A stretch of 34,047 nucleotides of DNA from Verrucomicrobia bacterium SCGC AAA164-E04 (GTDB lineage Bacteria; Verrucomicrobiota; Verrucomicrobiia; Limisphaerales; AAA164-E04), in the NCBI GenBank assembly GCA_000383715.1, contig KB911978.1, positions 1 through 34,047 of the forward strand, given 5' to 3'. Of this stretch, positions 26,017 through 34,047 are shown one piece after another. Each line of letters opens with the position of its first letter. Position 1 is the first letter of the stretch. The position numbers and the translations under genes were made by a program. The notes beneath the pieces were generated by a model. That model saw only the letters and a program-made list of their open reading frames with translations. It had not been told where the DNA came from and did no database searches.

Positions 26017-27324
26017 TTACTTGAAAAGTGCTTTGGGCTGAGCCTGCAGCCACTCATCCCGACTCACCTTTTGAGTCAAATGCCGGTGAACAAAGGTTCC
26101 CTTTTTATTGCCCACGACAATTTCTGGATAGCCATCATCATTGATATCTCTAGCCATTACCTGCGTGCCAATGCCTGAGTCGCTATCGACCAGATGAGGC
26201 ACAAAATCGACACCTGCGTCTGTGCGCTTGAGTTCAAACCAATAAAGGACAGCAGCGGCATTTGGTTCTGCATCTCCATTTGGACCATGGGCCCAGAATC
26301 TTTTTCCAGTGATAATATCCTTGAGACCATCCCCATTCATATCAGCCACATCAATGGCATGCAGTTGTGAAAACTGGACTCCATAGCGGTTTTCAGAAGG
26401 TTCTTTATTGACGAAAATGTGAGCCTTGAAGGTGATGCCTTCTGGAGTGGGGATGTGTTCATACCATGCCAACCCGTATCCGTGGGCAGCAATGCTGGTG
26501 ATGACATCATTGTCACCGTCACCATCCACGTCGTAGGCATACATTTGAGCTCCCCCTCCCGGGCTGAAAAGTTGAGGATGGAATTTCCATTCAGGATCGC
26601 CAGTCAGGTTCTCAGGTTGCTGCCACCAACCTTCTTTTGCCATGAGATCCATGCGGCCATCGCCATTGACGTCTCCGACGCCCAGGCCATGAGTAAATCG
26701 CTGCCAGGGACCTTTGGGGGTGATCGGGTGAAATTTCCAGGGCTTTTCAGGTTGTGACCAATCAGGACTTGCATACCCATAATAGCCGCCTGAACCGCAG
26801 ACTATTTCAGGTTTTCCATCGCCAGTTAAGTCGAGGAAGGTAGGAGATTCGTTGTCGGTGACATCCAGTATGTCGTGCTTATTCCAGTAATGATCTTTTC
26901 CCTGTGGGTTTTCGTACCAGGATGATTCTTTTCCAGGGAACCCCAAAACCAGAATGTCATCCCAGCCATCCGCATTGAAATCATGCGAGAAGGCGACGAA
27001 ATTTTCCGAGTAACTGTTCTTGGTCCCAAGTGCGCCTTCATAACCCTGAATGATTTGAGCGCTGCCGTCGGCATGTTGCTTTTCCCATCCGCGCTTGTCG
27101 GAGTAGAATGTATGTCGATGCGTGAAAGCCGGGCCTTCCCACCAATAAGGGCCGGAAGCCGCGTCCTGATTGCCGTCTTTGTTAAAGTCACCAAAGGTTG
27201 CTCCTTCACTCCAGAACCGGTCCGTCAACTGTAGCTTTTCAAAAGAGTGAAGCGTGTGAGATTGCGCGCTCACGCCGCAAGACAGAGCAAGCGTTCCGAG
27301 GCCAGCAAGAATCAGGTGTTTCAT
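26017..27324 (-). CDS. Secreted FG-GAP/VCBS repeat protein
   Basis: A protein of 435 aa from MKHLILAGLG (ATG 27333 and an upstream ATG at 27342 are alternatives). The signal peptide ends near VSAQ. Repeated calcium-type motifs of the DxNxDGxxD kind follow (DFNKDGNQDAA, DFNADGWDDILV, DVNGDGRMDLM, DVDGDGDNDVI, DMNGDGLKDII, DINDDGYPEIV), making an integrin-like beta-propeller. It is presumably exported and binds calcium; ligand unknown. Similar proteins are abundant in Planctomycetota and Verrucomicrobiota. It lies between a giant VCBS protein upstream and the SEDS gene downstream. Confidence 0.88.
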   Translation of the reverse strand: MKHLILAGLGTLALSCGVSAQSHTLHSFEKLQLTDRFWSEGATFGDFNKDGNQDAASGPYWWEGPAFTHRHTFYSDKRGWEKQHADGSAQIIQGYEGALGTKNSYSENFVAFSHDFNADGWDDILVLGFPGKESSWYENPQGKDHYWNKHDILDVTDNESPTFLDLTGDGKPEIVCGSGGYYGYASPDWSQPEKPWKFHPITPKGPWQRFTHGLGVGDVNGDGRMDLMAKEGWWQQPENLTGDPEWKFHPQLFSPGGGAQMYAYDVDGDGDNDVITSIAAHGYGLAWYEHIPTPEGITFKAHIFVNKEPSENRYGVQFSQLHAIDVADMNGDGLKDIITGKRFWAHGPNGDAEPNAAAVLYWFELKRTDAGVDFVPHLVDSDSGIGTQVMARDINDDGYPEIVVGNKKGTFVHRHLTQKVSRDEWLQAQPKALFK

Positions 27325-27482
27325 GGATTCCATATGTCGCAAGGAATGAGCTCAAGGTCAAGCCAAGTTGCAGGGTAAACGTCTCCCGCTGTCATGGTGA
27401 AGTGAACTCGGGAACTCATGCCTCGGAGCGCTCTCAAAAGTCCCGCTTGATTTTCTGATACGATAAAGAATGCCCCTCAGCC

Positions 27483-30400
27483 TTACTGAATGCCTGGTTT
27501 TGATAATCGAACCATGTTCTGGCCTTTGTTTTTAAATGGATGTTTTGACTGGGTGGCGTCCGGCCACTGGACTCTGATTTCTTTCAGGTTTTTACCCTTT
27601 GGTATACTGAAGTGGATACTTGGACTTGACTGACTCAAGTAAGAATTACCTGCATAACATTCCCTCATGCAAGAAGTCTGATCACTCATGACAGCAGTAA
27701 CTTTTGCGCCGATCGCGCGAGGGTTTTTTCGTGGACCTCTCAGGTTTACCATCATTGGAGTTGCTCCTAGGTCTGCCTCATTCCTAAATGCCAGCATCGT
27801 ATTGTTGTTCCTGCCGACGAGCAGGTCGAGTCTGGCATCGTCATTCCAATCAATCAGGATCAGCGATTTGGCATCTCCCGGCACGGAGAACCCGCTTTCT
27901 TTTGGCCAGACAGCTTTGAAGTATCCCATTTCATTTCCTCGCAGCAATAGTCCCTGACCCCCGTCAAAATGCCCCGTTTCCAATTGAGGGGCATAGCTGT
28001 TCTGACTGATGAGTAAATCCTGGAATCCATCGCCGTCCACATCAGCAAAAGTCACCCCGAATGCGGCCGTGATCTGAGCAAGTCGAGGAAGCGGTCTGAA
28101 CTCGAAATGCCCGGTTCCGTCATTCATGAAAATACCTGACTCAAGATGAGTGGCATCGAACCGCTCACTGTCTTCAAGCTTGGCTGGAGGATAAATCTCT
28201 TCCAATGTAGCGATCGCGAAGGAGCCAAAGTCGGGGAATTTGTTTTTCAGGGAAGGCATTGCAAGGGTTGAACAACTCTTGCCCCGCACGGGATACCATT
28301 TATCTCCCTCATACTCCGCTTCGATCAGTCTCTTTTTTCCTGAACCGTCCATGTCTCCGTAGAACATGGTGAAAGGTTTCTTCTTGCTCGCATGGTATTT
28401 GGTATTGAGCCCCAGATTGGTGACTGCGTAATCAATATCCCCATCGTTGTCGACGTCCGCTCCTGCAATGCCATTCCAGAGTCCTTGGTAAGACTGCATA
28501 CCCGACCTATCTGTTGAGTCGCTCAAGGAGCCCTCGTGGTTTTCGAAGTATCGCACAGGGCCCCAATGATGGGTGACAAGGAGGTCTATCCAGCCATCCT
28601 GATTCACATCGCTCCAGAGGGCCCCTTTGACCAGACCGGACGTGGCCAGCGAAGGGGCAGATGCATCGGTGCTATCCACAAGTGTTCCACGATCGTTCAA
28701 AAGTAAGATGTTGCGCTCCGCTGTTGGATAAGCTCCCGGCTTGGAAAAACCTCCCACAAACAAATCGAGGTCGCCATCTCTATCAAAATCGGCAGCTGAG
28801 ACCGAAGATCCAGAATAGCGCGTATCGGGGACCCTGGATGGGTCTGAGGTCAAACGTCCGGTGCCGTCATTCACGTAGAGTCTGTCTTGAAGCCATGCAT
28901 GTCTGGGGGCGCATTCCACACCTCCTGAAACAACATAAAGGTCAAGGTCACCATCACCTTCCAAATCAAAGAACAAAGCCCCCATGTCCTCGTGATTGAT
29001 ATGTGCTCTGAACGGAGTCGAAATCCTCTTGGGAGGGGAGTTTTGGTATCGCATCAAAAGATACCCGGTTTGACCAGCTGCACCTCCCATGAAAATATCC
29101 TCCGTTCCATTGGCATCAACATCGCCCACGGCCAGCCCGGGGCCCGATTGCGATACTTTCCAGGGAATCAGGGGTTGAGTCTGATAATCATCATGATCCC
29201 TTTCAGAATGTTTGACGGCGATACCCAATGGGACACCCTTGAAAAGGGGGGGCAATGGATTGGGCTTTGCCATGCGTTCTTTGTCCGTATCGGGCTCGGT
29301 AATGGTGACGAGATGTCCCGTGGGCAGATTTTCTATTTCCTGAATCACTCCAGATGGCCAATGAATCATTGTTTTCTGAACTTGTGATTGATCCTTCAAT
29401 CCAAAATGCAGAACAGGTTCATTGCTGGACATGAATCCCTGAGATAATCCAAGCGATCGAACCTGAAAGGAACCATCTTTCATGACGATTGTCACCTTTG
29501 CTCCGATACCCCAATGATTACTGGTGCTTCCTTTCAATCGAATTGAGACCGATTGATGCGTGCTTTCGTTGTTACGGAAAACTGAAACAGGCTCGTTAAA
29601 ATTATGCACAACCAGATCCAGATCACCATCCCTGTCCAGATCACTGATGGCTGCTCCGAAACTGGCCGTGAGCTGTGTGATCCCCCAATCCTTGCCTACC
29701 TCTTTGAAATTGAGATTGCCCGAGTTTTTGAATATCAAATTTCTCTGTTTCAAAACGGCAGTCTGGCGCCACTGTTCGCTGTATCGACTCGTGATCGTTG
29801 CGGCAAGATCGCTGTTCATGAAATCCCGTGACATGCCGTTAGAGACGAAGAGATCAATCATGCCATCGTTGTTGAAATCACCGAACTTGGGAGACCATGA
29901 CCAATCCGTGTTGGCCATGCCCATCATGGAAGCAGCCTCAAACAACCGCTCAGTACCGGTGCTCAGAAAGAGAGTGTTGCGCATGTATTGACGTGGATTC
30001 GCGTTTTTCATGAACCACTGTTCATCGCGCATGTCGCCCATACCAATCTTCCTGCTGTAATGGCTTGTGCCTGACATGTCGGTTGCGAAAAGGTCAATGA
30101 GCCCATCGTTATTGATGTCAGCAGTATCACACCCCATGGAGAACCAGGGAATGTGGGGGAGGGCAGACCGGGCAATTTCAGTGAAACTTCCATCTCGATT
30201 ATTCCGATAGAGTTTATCTGAACCCTTATAGTCGTTGCTGACGTAAAGGTCTTGCCATCCATCATTATCAAAGTCCCACCAGGTGGCAGCCAAGCCAATG
30301 TCGAATCCAGAGATGCCTGCTTCTTCGCTGACATCCTTGAATCCTTCCATGCCATCATTGCGATACAATTTGTCCCTGCCTCCCGCAATGACGAGTTCGA

Positions 30401-31163
30401 TACGCCCCTTGCCTTTGTCCATCATCTGAAATACCTCCTCATATTCGGCGGTCATGGATGGTTTTCGATCCGCATCCATCTCAATGATCCTGCGCTGGAA
30501 AGTCTCAGCAGTGGTCTTGGGTAGGATATGCTTACCATTGACCTTCAACCGGTGAGTGACCAAATATGCGTCCAGATCACCATCTCGATCATAATCGCAA
30601 AAGGCTGTCATCACACTTGCTGCGCGGTGGTTCAATCCGAATTGCGCGGCTTGTTCATCAAAAACTCCGTTGCCTTGGTTGATGTAGAGAAGGTTGGGTG
30701 CATTGTAGACCGCAACGAAAAGGTCAAGGTCGCCATCATTGTCGATATCCACGAAAGTAGTTCCACCACTCCAACCCTGTCGGCCGCCAAGACCGGCTTT
30801 GTTGGTTATGTCCTCAAAGCGAAGATCACCAAGGTTGCGATAGAGTTTGTTTCCATGATCATAATGCGTAAAAAAAATATCAGGAAAATGGTCCCCATCG
30901 ACATCTCCAATACAAACCCCTGAACCTGCGCCCTGATCAGTCAACATGTTGAAAGGGGCTTTTTCAGGGAAACGATACTTGAGGTCAATGCCTGTGGTTT
31001 CAGCCTTCAGCGATTCAAAAAGCGGTGCATTTGACAAGTGAGGCCTGGTTTTAAAGGGGAAGGCATCTGTGGTCCCCGCATTCACTGCGGCGATGCTCAG
31101 AAAAAGGGTCTGGATGCATGCCATGCCTCCGAAATTAAGTGTGATTTGTTGTAGGAGTGTCAT
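27483..31163 (-). CDS. Giant secreted VCBS protein with two ASPIC/UnbV domains
   Basis: About 1,226 aa from ATG 31163; the frame is open to 31259 and a signal-like segment (MACIQTLFLSIAAVNAG) begins at an inner ATG 31124, so the start is uncertain. Many FG-GAP/VCBS units with DxDxDGDxD calcium motifs form at least two propellers. The first ends in an ASPIC/UnbV domain (GSTSNHWGIGAKVTIVM, then HFGLKDQSQVQKTMIHWPSG). A second ASPIC/UnbV domain closes the protein (RAIGAKVTAVM, then IRVQWPDATQ). This CRTAC1/UnbV-like architecture is extracellular; function unknown. Confidence 0.88.
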   Translation of the reverse strand: MTLLQQITLNFGGMACIQTLFLSIAAVNAGTTDAFPFKTRPHLSNAPLFESLKAETTGIDLKYRFPEKAPFNMLTDQGAGSGVCIGDVDGDHFPDIFFTHYDHGNKLYRNLGDLRFEDITNKAGLGGRQGWSGGTTFVDIDNDGDLDLFVAVYNAPNLLYINQGNGVFDEQAAQFGLNHRAASVMTAFCDYDRDGDLDAYLVTHRLKVNGKHILPKTTAETFQRRIIEMDADRKPSMTAEYEEVFQMMDKGKGRIELVIAGGRDKLYRNDGMEGFKDVSEEAGISGFDIGLAATWWDFDNDGWQDLYVSNDYKGSDKLYRNNRDGSFTEIARSALPHIPWFSMGCDTADINNDGLIDLFATDMSGTSHYSRKIGMGDMRDEQWFMKNANPRQYMRNTLFLSTGTERLFEAASMMGMANTDWSWSPKFGDFNNDGMIDLFVSNGMSRDFMNSDLAATITSRYSEQWRQTAVLKQRNLIFKNSGNLNFKEVGKDWGITQLTASFGAAISDLDRDGDLDLVVHNFNEPVSVFRNNESTHQSVSIRLKGSTSNHWGIGAKVTIVMKDGSFQVRSLGLSQGFMSSNEPVLHFGLKDQSQVQKTMIHWPSGVIQEIENLPTGHLVTITEPDTDKERMAKPNPLPPLFKGVPLGIAVKHSERDHDDYQTQPLIPWKVSQSGPGLAVGDVDANGTEDIFMGGAAGQTGYLLMRYQNSPPKRISTPFRAHINHEDMGALFFDLEGDGDLDLYVVSGGVECAPRHAWLQDRLYVNDGTGRLTSDPSRVPDTRYSGSSVSAADFDRDGDLDLFVGGFSKPGAYPTAERNILLLNDRGTLVDSTDASAPSLATSGLVKGALWSDVNQDGWIDLLVTHHWGPVRYFENHEGSLSDSTDRSGMQSYQGLWNGIAGADVDNDGDIDYAVTNLGLNTKYHASKKKPFTMFYGDMDGSGKKRLIEAEYEGDKWYPVRGKSCSTLAMPSLKNKFPDFGSFAIATLEEIYPPAKLEDSERFDATHLESGIFMNDGTGHFEFRPLPRLAQITAAFGVTFADVDGDGFQDLLISQNSYAPQLETGHFDGGQGLLLRGNEMGYFKAVWPKESGFSVPGDAKSLILIDWNDDARLDLLVGRNNNTMLAFRNEADLGATPMMVNLRGPRKNPRAIGAKVTAVMSDQTSCMRECYAGNSYLSQSSPSIHFSIPKGKNLKEIRVQWPDATQSKHPFKNKGQNMVRLSKPGIQ

Positions 31164-31374
31164 GAATGTCTTGGCGCGAATGGAACAAGCGGTGATCAGG
31201 TGTTTATTTTTGGGCCAGCTTAAAAAATTTATCCTGCAAACATTGGAATCGAAAATCATTACAGCAAAACAAGATCAGAAATCAAAGGAAATTGGACTTG
31301 GATTCCATGTGGATTCAAATGAGGGTAAACCTTTGCTTTCTGCTGAAAAACAGTTATCTCTCTACGACTAAGTT

Positions 31375-31779
31375 ATGGGATTGAACGAACGAGAAGAGAC
31401 AACAAGCAATGTTTTAGGCACACCATTGCAATCCTGCTGCACAGATCCAGTCACGGGCTACTATCGCAACGGCAAGTGCCACACCGGTCCTGGCGATCAT
31501 GGTCTCCACGTGATATGTGTGGAAATGACCGATGCGTTTCTGGAATTTGGTCGGCAGGGTGGGAATGATTTGATCACACCCAACCCGCAATACCAGTTTC
31601 CCGGATTGAAAGAGGGAGATCGCTGGTGTGTCTGCCTCAGTCGCTGGATGGAAGCACTGCAGGCAGGATGCCCCCCGCGCATTCTCCTCAGGTCCACCCA
31701 TATTTCGGCGCTCGAATTCGTCGATTTGGATGAACTTAAAAAGCATGCTCTGGACTGGGAAGAAGGCGAGGAGTCATGA
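31375..31779 (+). CDS. DUF2237 family protein
   Basis: A protein of 134 aa, full length for the family (COG3651). Diagnostic blocks: NVLGTPLQSCCTDPVTGYYR, HTGPGDHGLHVICVEMTDAFLEF, GNDLITPNPQYQFPGLKEGDRWCVC and a C-terminal THISALEFVDLDELKKHAL. Conserved Cys residues are present. The function of DUF2237 is unknown. Its stop overlaps the start of a 38-aa membrane protein. Confidence 0.95.
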   Translation: MGLNEREETTSNVLGTPLQSCCTDPVTGYYRNGKCHTGPGDHGLHVICVEMTDAFLEFGRQGGNDLITPNPQYQFPGLKEGDRWCVCLSRWMEALQAGCPPRILLRSTHISALEFVDLDELKKHALDWEEGEES

Positions 31780-31892
31780 ACCGCAAAACAATCCTCAAAC
31801 TGGCAATCGTCACGTTTCCATTTTTGCTGCTTCTCTTTTTTACATTCGCCGAAAAAATGGGGATTCGGGTGACTACCATTTTCAATAAGTAA
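31776..31892 (+). CDS. 38-aa predicted membrane micro-protein
   Basis: ATG at 31776 overlaps the DUF2237 stop as ATGA, with a good SD (GAGGAG) 2 bases before it, so translational coupling is likely. The product has a basic start (MNRKTILK), one hydrophobic span of about 17 residues (LAIVTFPFLLLLFFTFA) and a short tail EKMGIRVTTIFNK. No family recognised. Its short length would hide it from most gene callers. Confidence 0.65.
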   Translation: MNRKTILKLAIVTFPFLLLLFFTFAEKMGIRVTTIFNK

Positions 31893-31934
31893 GGGCCTCA
31901 CTCGTCTCCGCTGCACTTGTCGGGTTGAAGGAAT

Positions 31935-31949
31935 AGCCCTTTTCGGGCT
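31935..31949. terminator. Weak hairpin between convergent genes
   Basis: AGCCC and GGGCT form a 5-bp stem with a 5-base loop, 42 bases past the micro-protein stop and 33 bases from the convergent ABM gene end. It has no good T tail on either strand, so termination is only possible. Confidence 0.3.
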
Positions 31950-31981
31950 GTGAATGTGTTTCCTCAAAAAAGATCAGCCAT

Positions 31982-32272
31982 TCACACCTGCGACATTTCC
32001 TGGATGACAATAGAGTCTATCGAGCCTTCGGTAGCGCTTGCATATTCGGCAAGATGAGTGTTGTTCATGTGATCCTGCCAGAGTTCCCGGCTCTCCCAGT
32101 TTTCGAAAAATAAGAAAAAAGCCGGGTTTTGGTTGTCTTGATGCAGGTCATATTGAATGCAACCAGCTTCTTTCAAAGTCGGTGCAATCAGCTTTTGGAG
32201 CTCTGCTTTCACCAGATCAATCTTGTCTGGTTTGGCTTCGATGGTGGCAACAATGGTAAGTGCTTTGCTCAT
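31982..32272 (-). CDS. Antibiotic biosynthesis monooxygenase (ABM) domain protein, YgiN type
   Basis: A protein of 96 aa, the single-domain ferredoxin-like fold. Family blocks: LTIVATIEAKPDKIDLVKAEL, EAGCIQYDLHQD, FFLFFENWESRELWQDHMNNTHLAEY. Members include quinol monooxygenases and heme-degrading enzymes; many have no assigned substrate. ATG starts 1 base after the upstream M16 stop, with an AGGA SD inside the M16 3' end, so the two are translationally coupled. Confidence 0.93.
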   Translation of the reverse strand: MSKALTIVATIEAKPDKIDLVKAELQKLIAPTLKEAGCIQYDLHQDNQNPAFFLFFENWESRELWQDHMNNTHLAEYASATEGSIDSIVIQEMSQV

Positions 32273-32273
32273 A

Positions 32274-34047
32274 TCATGGTCCTACCACGGCGACGGTTGA
32301 ATTTTCAAGGTCGAATATCTTTTCCGCGGCTTTCTGCACATCTTCCAGACTCACGGCGCGAATAGCCGCGTCCTCTTCCAGAGGGTGTTGAAAGCCCAGC
32401 CCGTAAAGTTCATCCAGCGCACTGGCCATGGCCAGGTGGCCCAGGTCCTGCCGTGCGATCTGTTTCTGCCCCAACATCTTTGCTTTGGAACGATCTAATT
32501 CCTGCTGCGTGATACCCTCACTTTTAATTTTATTAATTTGAATTTTGAATTCTTCCTTCACTTGTTCGACGTGTTCCGGAGAGGTGCCTGCATAAAATCC
32601 GAAGTAACCCCTCACAATACCTGGCATGTGCTGTGCGCCAACGTAGTAGGCCAACCCCAATTCATCTCGAATACGCATGAAGAGTCGAGATCCCAGATCG
32701 CTGCATGTTTCCTGCAACAAATCCAGTGCATGACGCTCCTTGTCGAAGAAAGTGGTTCCAGGAAAGCCGAAGACAACTACCGACTGTTTTTTGTCGCATG
32801 TCTCCGATAAAGCAAGGGTTTCAACACGCGTTTCCGATGGCGACTGTGGCAATTCAATCATTGATGACTCGCTGCTGTCTTCCCAAAGGTTTGAAAGTTC
32901 TTTTTTTACCTGCTCAATATCAATATCTCCAAAAATCGATAAGACCTGATTGCCTGGTTTTACGAGCCGTCCGTGGTGTGACTTGATTTGCTCGATACTC
33001 AATGATTGGACAGATGATTCTTCACCCGCATTCGAAAGCCCATAGCCTTTTTCCCCGAACAATCCCTTCTTCATGAGCTTGAAACACCGCCCCAACAATT
33101 GATCCTTCTGTGCGCGGATACCAGCCATTTGTACCTGGCGTTCCCGCTCCATTTCAGTGGAAGGAAATGAAGGGAAGCGAAGGGTTTCCCGCAGGAGATC
33201 CAGTCCAAACTTCACATCCTGATTCAATACCTCAATGTTCAATCCAAAGCTGTTATTTCCTGCATACGCCTCGACACTGCCGCCAATCGCTTCGATGGCC
33301 TCCATTATCTCTGCAGCTGATCGATCCGCTGTGCCTTTGAGGAGTCCCTGACTCATGAGTTGTGTGATGCCGCTGTCGGCATTGGACTCTTCAAGAACCC
33401 CCCCAAAAAACACCGAGCGAATTTCCACAAATGGCAATCGATCATCTTGTTTGAACAAGACACGCATTCCATTGCCAGGCTCCCATTTTTCAATTTCGGT
33501 TCGATGGACATTGGCGGATTTTTTGAGCGAAACAGGGCTGCTGCCTTTGGGTAAAAGTGCAAAAGTGCTTCGGTTATCCGGGAACATGTATCTGTTCGCA
33601 ACTTCGACTATTTTTTCAGCAGTGATGGATTGAACCTGACTCAAATACCGATTGGAAAAGCCGAGGTCTCTGGCCGCCATCCAGGCGCCGCCCAGATCCT
33701 GCGCTTGTCCCTGCATGGTTTTACGTGCCGCCAGAGTGGCAGAAGTAAACTGTTTGACTGCCTTGGCTACCTCGGAGGAGGTAACACCTTTTTCCCTGAC
33801 ACCTTGTAATTCCGCCTCGATGCCCTGAACGGCTTTCTCATACTGGCCGCCATCGAAGACAGCACTGATTCCAAACAATCCGGGGTTTCCTGGATTGTAA
33901 GTCCAGGCATCAATGGCATGAACGATACCTTGCTCCTCTCTGAGACTTCGATACAAGCGCGAACTCCTTCCACCTCCCAGGATGATCGATAATGTCTCGA
34001 GGGCTGGCAGATCTTCGTGCCGGATGTCGGGGATATGCCACGACAAA
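32274..34047 (-). CDS. M16 (insulinase-like) peptidase, 5' part missing
   Basis: At least 590 residues, open through the right window edge, so the true start is outside. The visible part holds the C-terminal half of a first M16 module (GGGRSSRLYRSLREEQGIVHAIDAW) and a complete second module (from about residue 190, with SVFFGGVLEESNADSGITQL and SRLFMRIRDELGLAYYVGAQ). The HxxEH zinc motif should be in the missing N-terminal part; the second module lacks it, as in two-module M16B proteins. It should degrade peptides, probably exported. It is co-transcribed with the ABM gene. Confidence 0.92.
   Translation of the reverse strand, partial: LSWHIPDIRHEDLPALETLSIILGGGRSSRLYRSLREEQGIVHAIDAWTYNPGNPGLFGISAVFDGGQYEKAVQGIEAELQGVREKGVTSSEVAKAVKQFTSATLAARKTMQGQAQDLGGAWMAARDLGFSNRYLSQVQSITAEKIVEVANRYMFPDNRSTFALLPKGSSPVSLKKSANVHRTEIEKWEPGNGMRVLFKQDDRLPFVEIRSVFFGGVLEESNADSGITQLMSQGLLKGTADRSAAEIMEAIEAIGGSVEAYAGNNSFGLNIEVLNQDVKFGLDLLRETLRFPSFPSTEMERERQVQMAGIRAQKDQLLGRCFKLMKKGLFGEKGYGLSNAGEESSVQSLSIEQIKSHHGRLVKPGNQVLSIFGDIDIEQVKKELSNLWEDSSESSMIELPQSPSETRVETLALSETCDKKQSVVVFGFPGTTFFDKERHALDLLQETCSDLGSRLFMRIRDELGLAYYVGAQHMPGIVRGYFGFYAGTSPEHVEQVKEEFKIQINKIKSEGITQQELDRSKAKMLGQKQIARQDLGHLAMASALDELYGLGFQHPLEEDAAIRAVSLEDVQKAAEKIFDLENSTVAVVGP

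Noticed and set aside
1..34047. Search for tRNA/rRNA genes, CRISPR arrays, IS elements or phage attachment sites
   Set aside because: No cloverleaf with a GTTCRA arm, no regular spaced repeats, no transposase or integrase motifs were seen by eye.

Overview
The window is dense, moderate-GC bacterial chromosome. It most likely comes from a marine or aquatic member of the Verrucomicrobiota/PVC group. That inference rests on gene content: two secreted proteins with the hyper-conserved [19 protein letters not shown] prepilin-type leader followed by LPALSKAK, very large FG-GAP/VCBS proteins with ASPIC/UnbV domains, a sulfatase beside a GQSNMEG-type acetylesterase, and a UxaE-type tagaturonate epimerase. 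I found no rRNA, tRNA, CRISPR array, insertion sequence or phage gene, so it reads as ordinary chromosome with an accessory polysaccharide and peptide-degrading flavour.

Layout. 1-2194: a divergent pair, an enolase-superfamily enzyme (minus strand, cut by the window edge, TTG start with a very strong SD) and a uronate-isomerase-like amidohydrolase; together they suggest sugar-acid catabolism. 2257-5558: a co-directional run of sigma-70 factor, apt, OGG1-type DNA glycosylase and two small DsrE-like proteins. 5563-7305: two minus-strand paralogous single-TM proteins of unknown function. 7510-9749: DUF192 lipoprotein and glutamine-dependent NAD synthetase. 9823-10134: DUF971 protein. 10383-13877: TPR-containing SGNH hydrolase and an RhlE-type DEAD-box helicase ending in a clear intrinsic terminator. 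14019-18185: tagaturonate epimerase, sulfatase and sialate-esterase-like SGNH enzyme, again pointing to acidic and sulfated polysaccharide use.

18419-24600 is the most unusual part: two minus-strand prepilin-leader proteins alternate with a giant DUF885-plus-S9 peptidase fusion whose reading frame is broken at a run of eight G, and with a decayed duplicate of the start of its S9 half. 24601-31259 (minus) holds an FtsW/RodA-type SEDS protein and two secreted VCBS proteins, one about 1,226 aa with two ASPIC/UnbV domains. 31375-31892 holds a DUF2237 protein overlapping a 38-aa membrane micro-protein; 31982-34047 (minus) holds an ABM monooxygenase directly behind an M16 peptidase cut by the right edge.

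The uronate enzymes at both ends of the left half, the sulfatase/esterase pair and the secreted calcium-binding VCBS proteins fit a bacterium that desulfates, deacylates and consumes uronate-containing algal or host polysaccharide, while the fused peptidase fits peptide scavenging. These links are inference from content; the genes are not in one operon.
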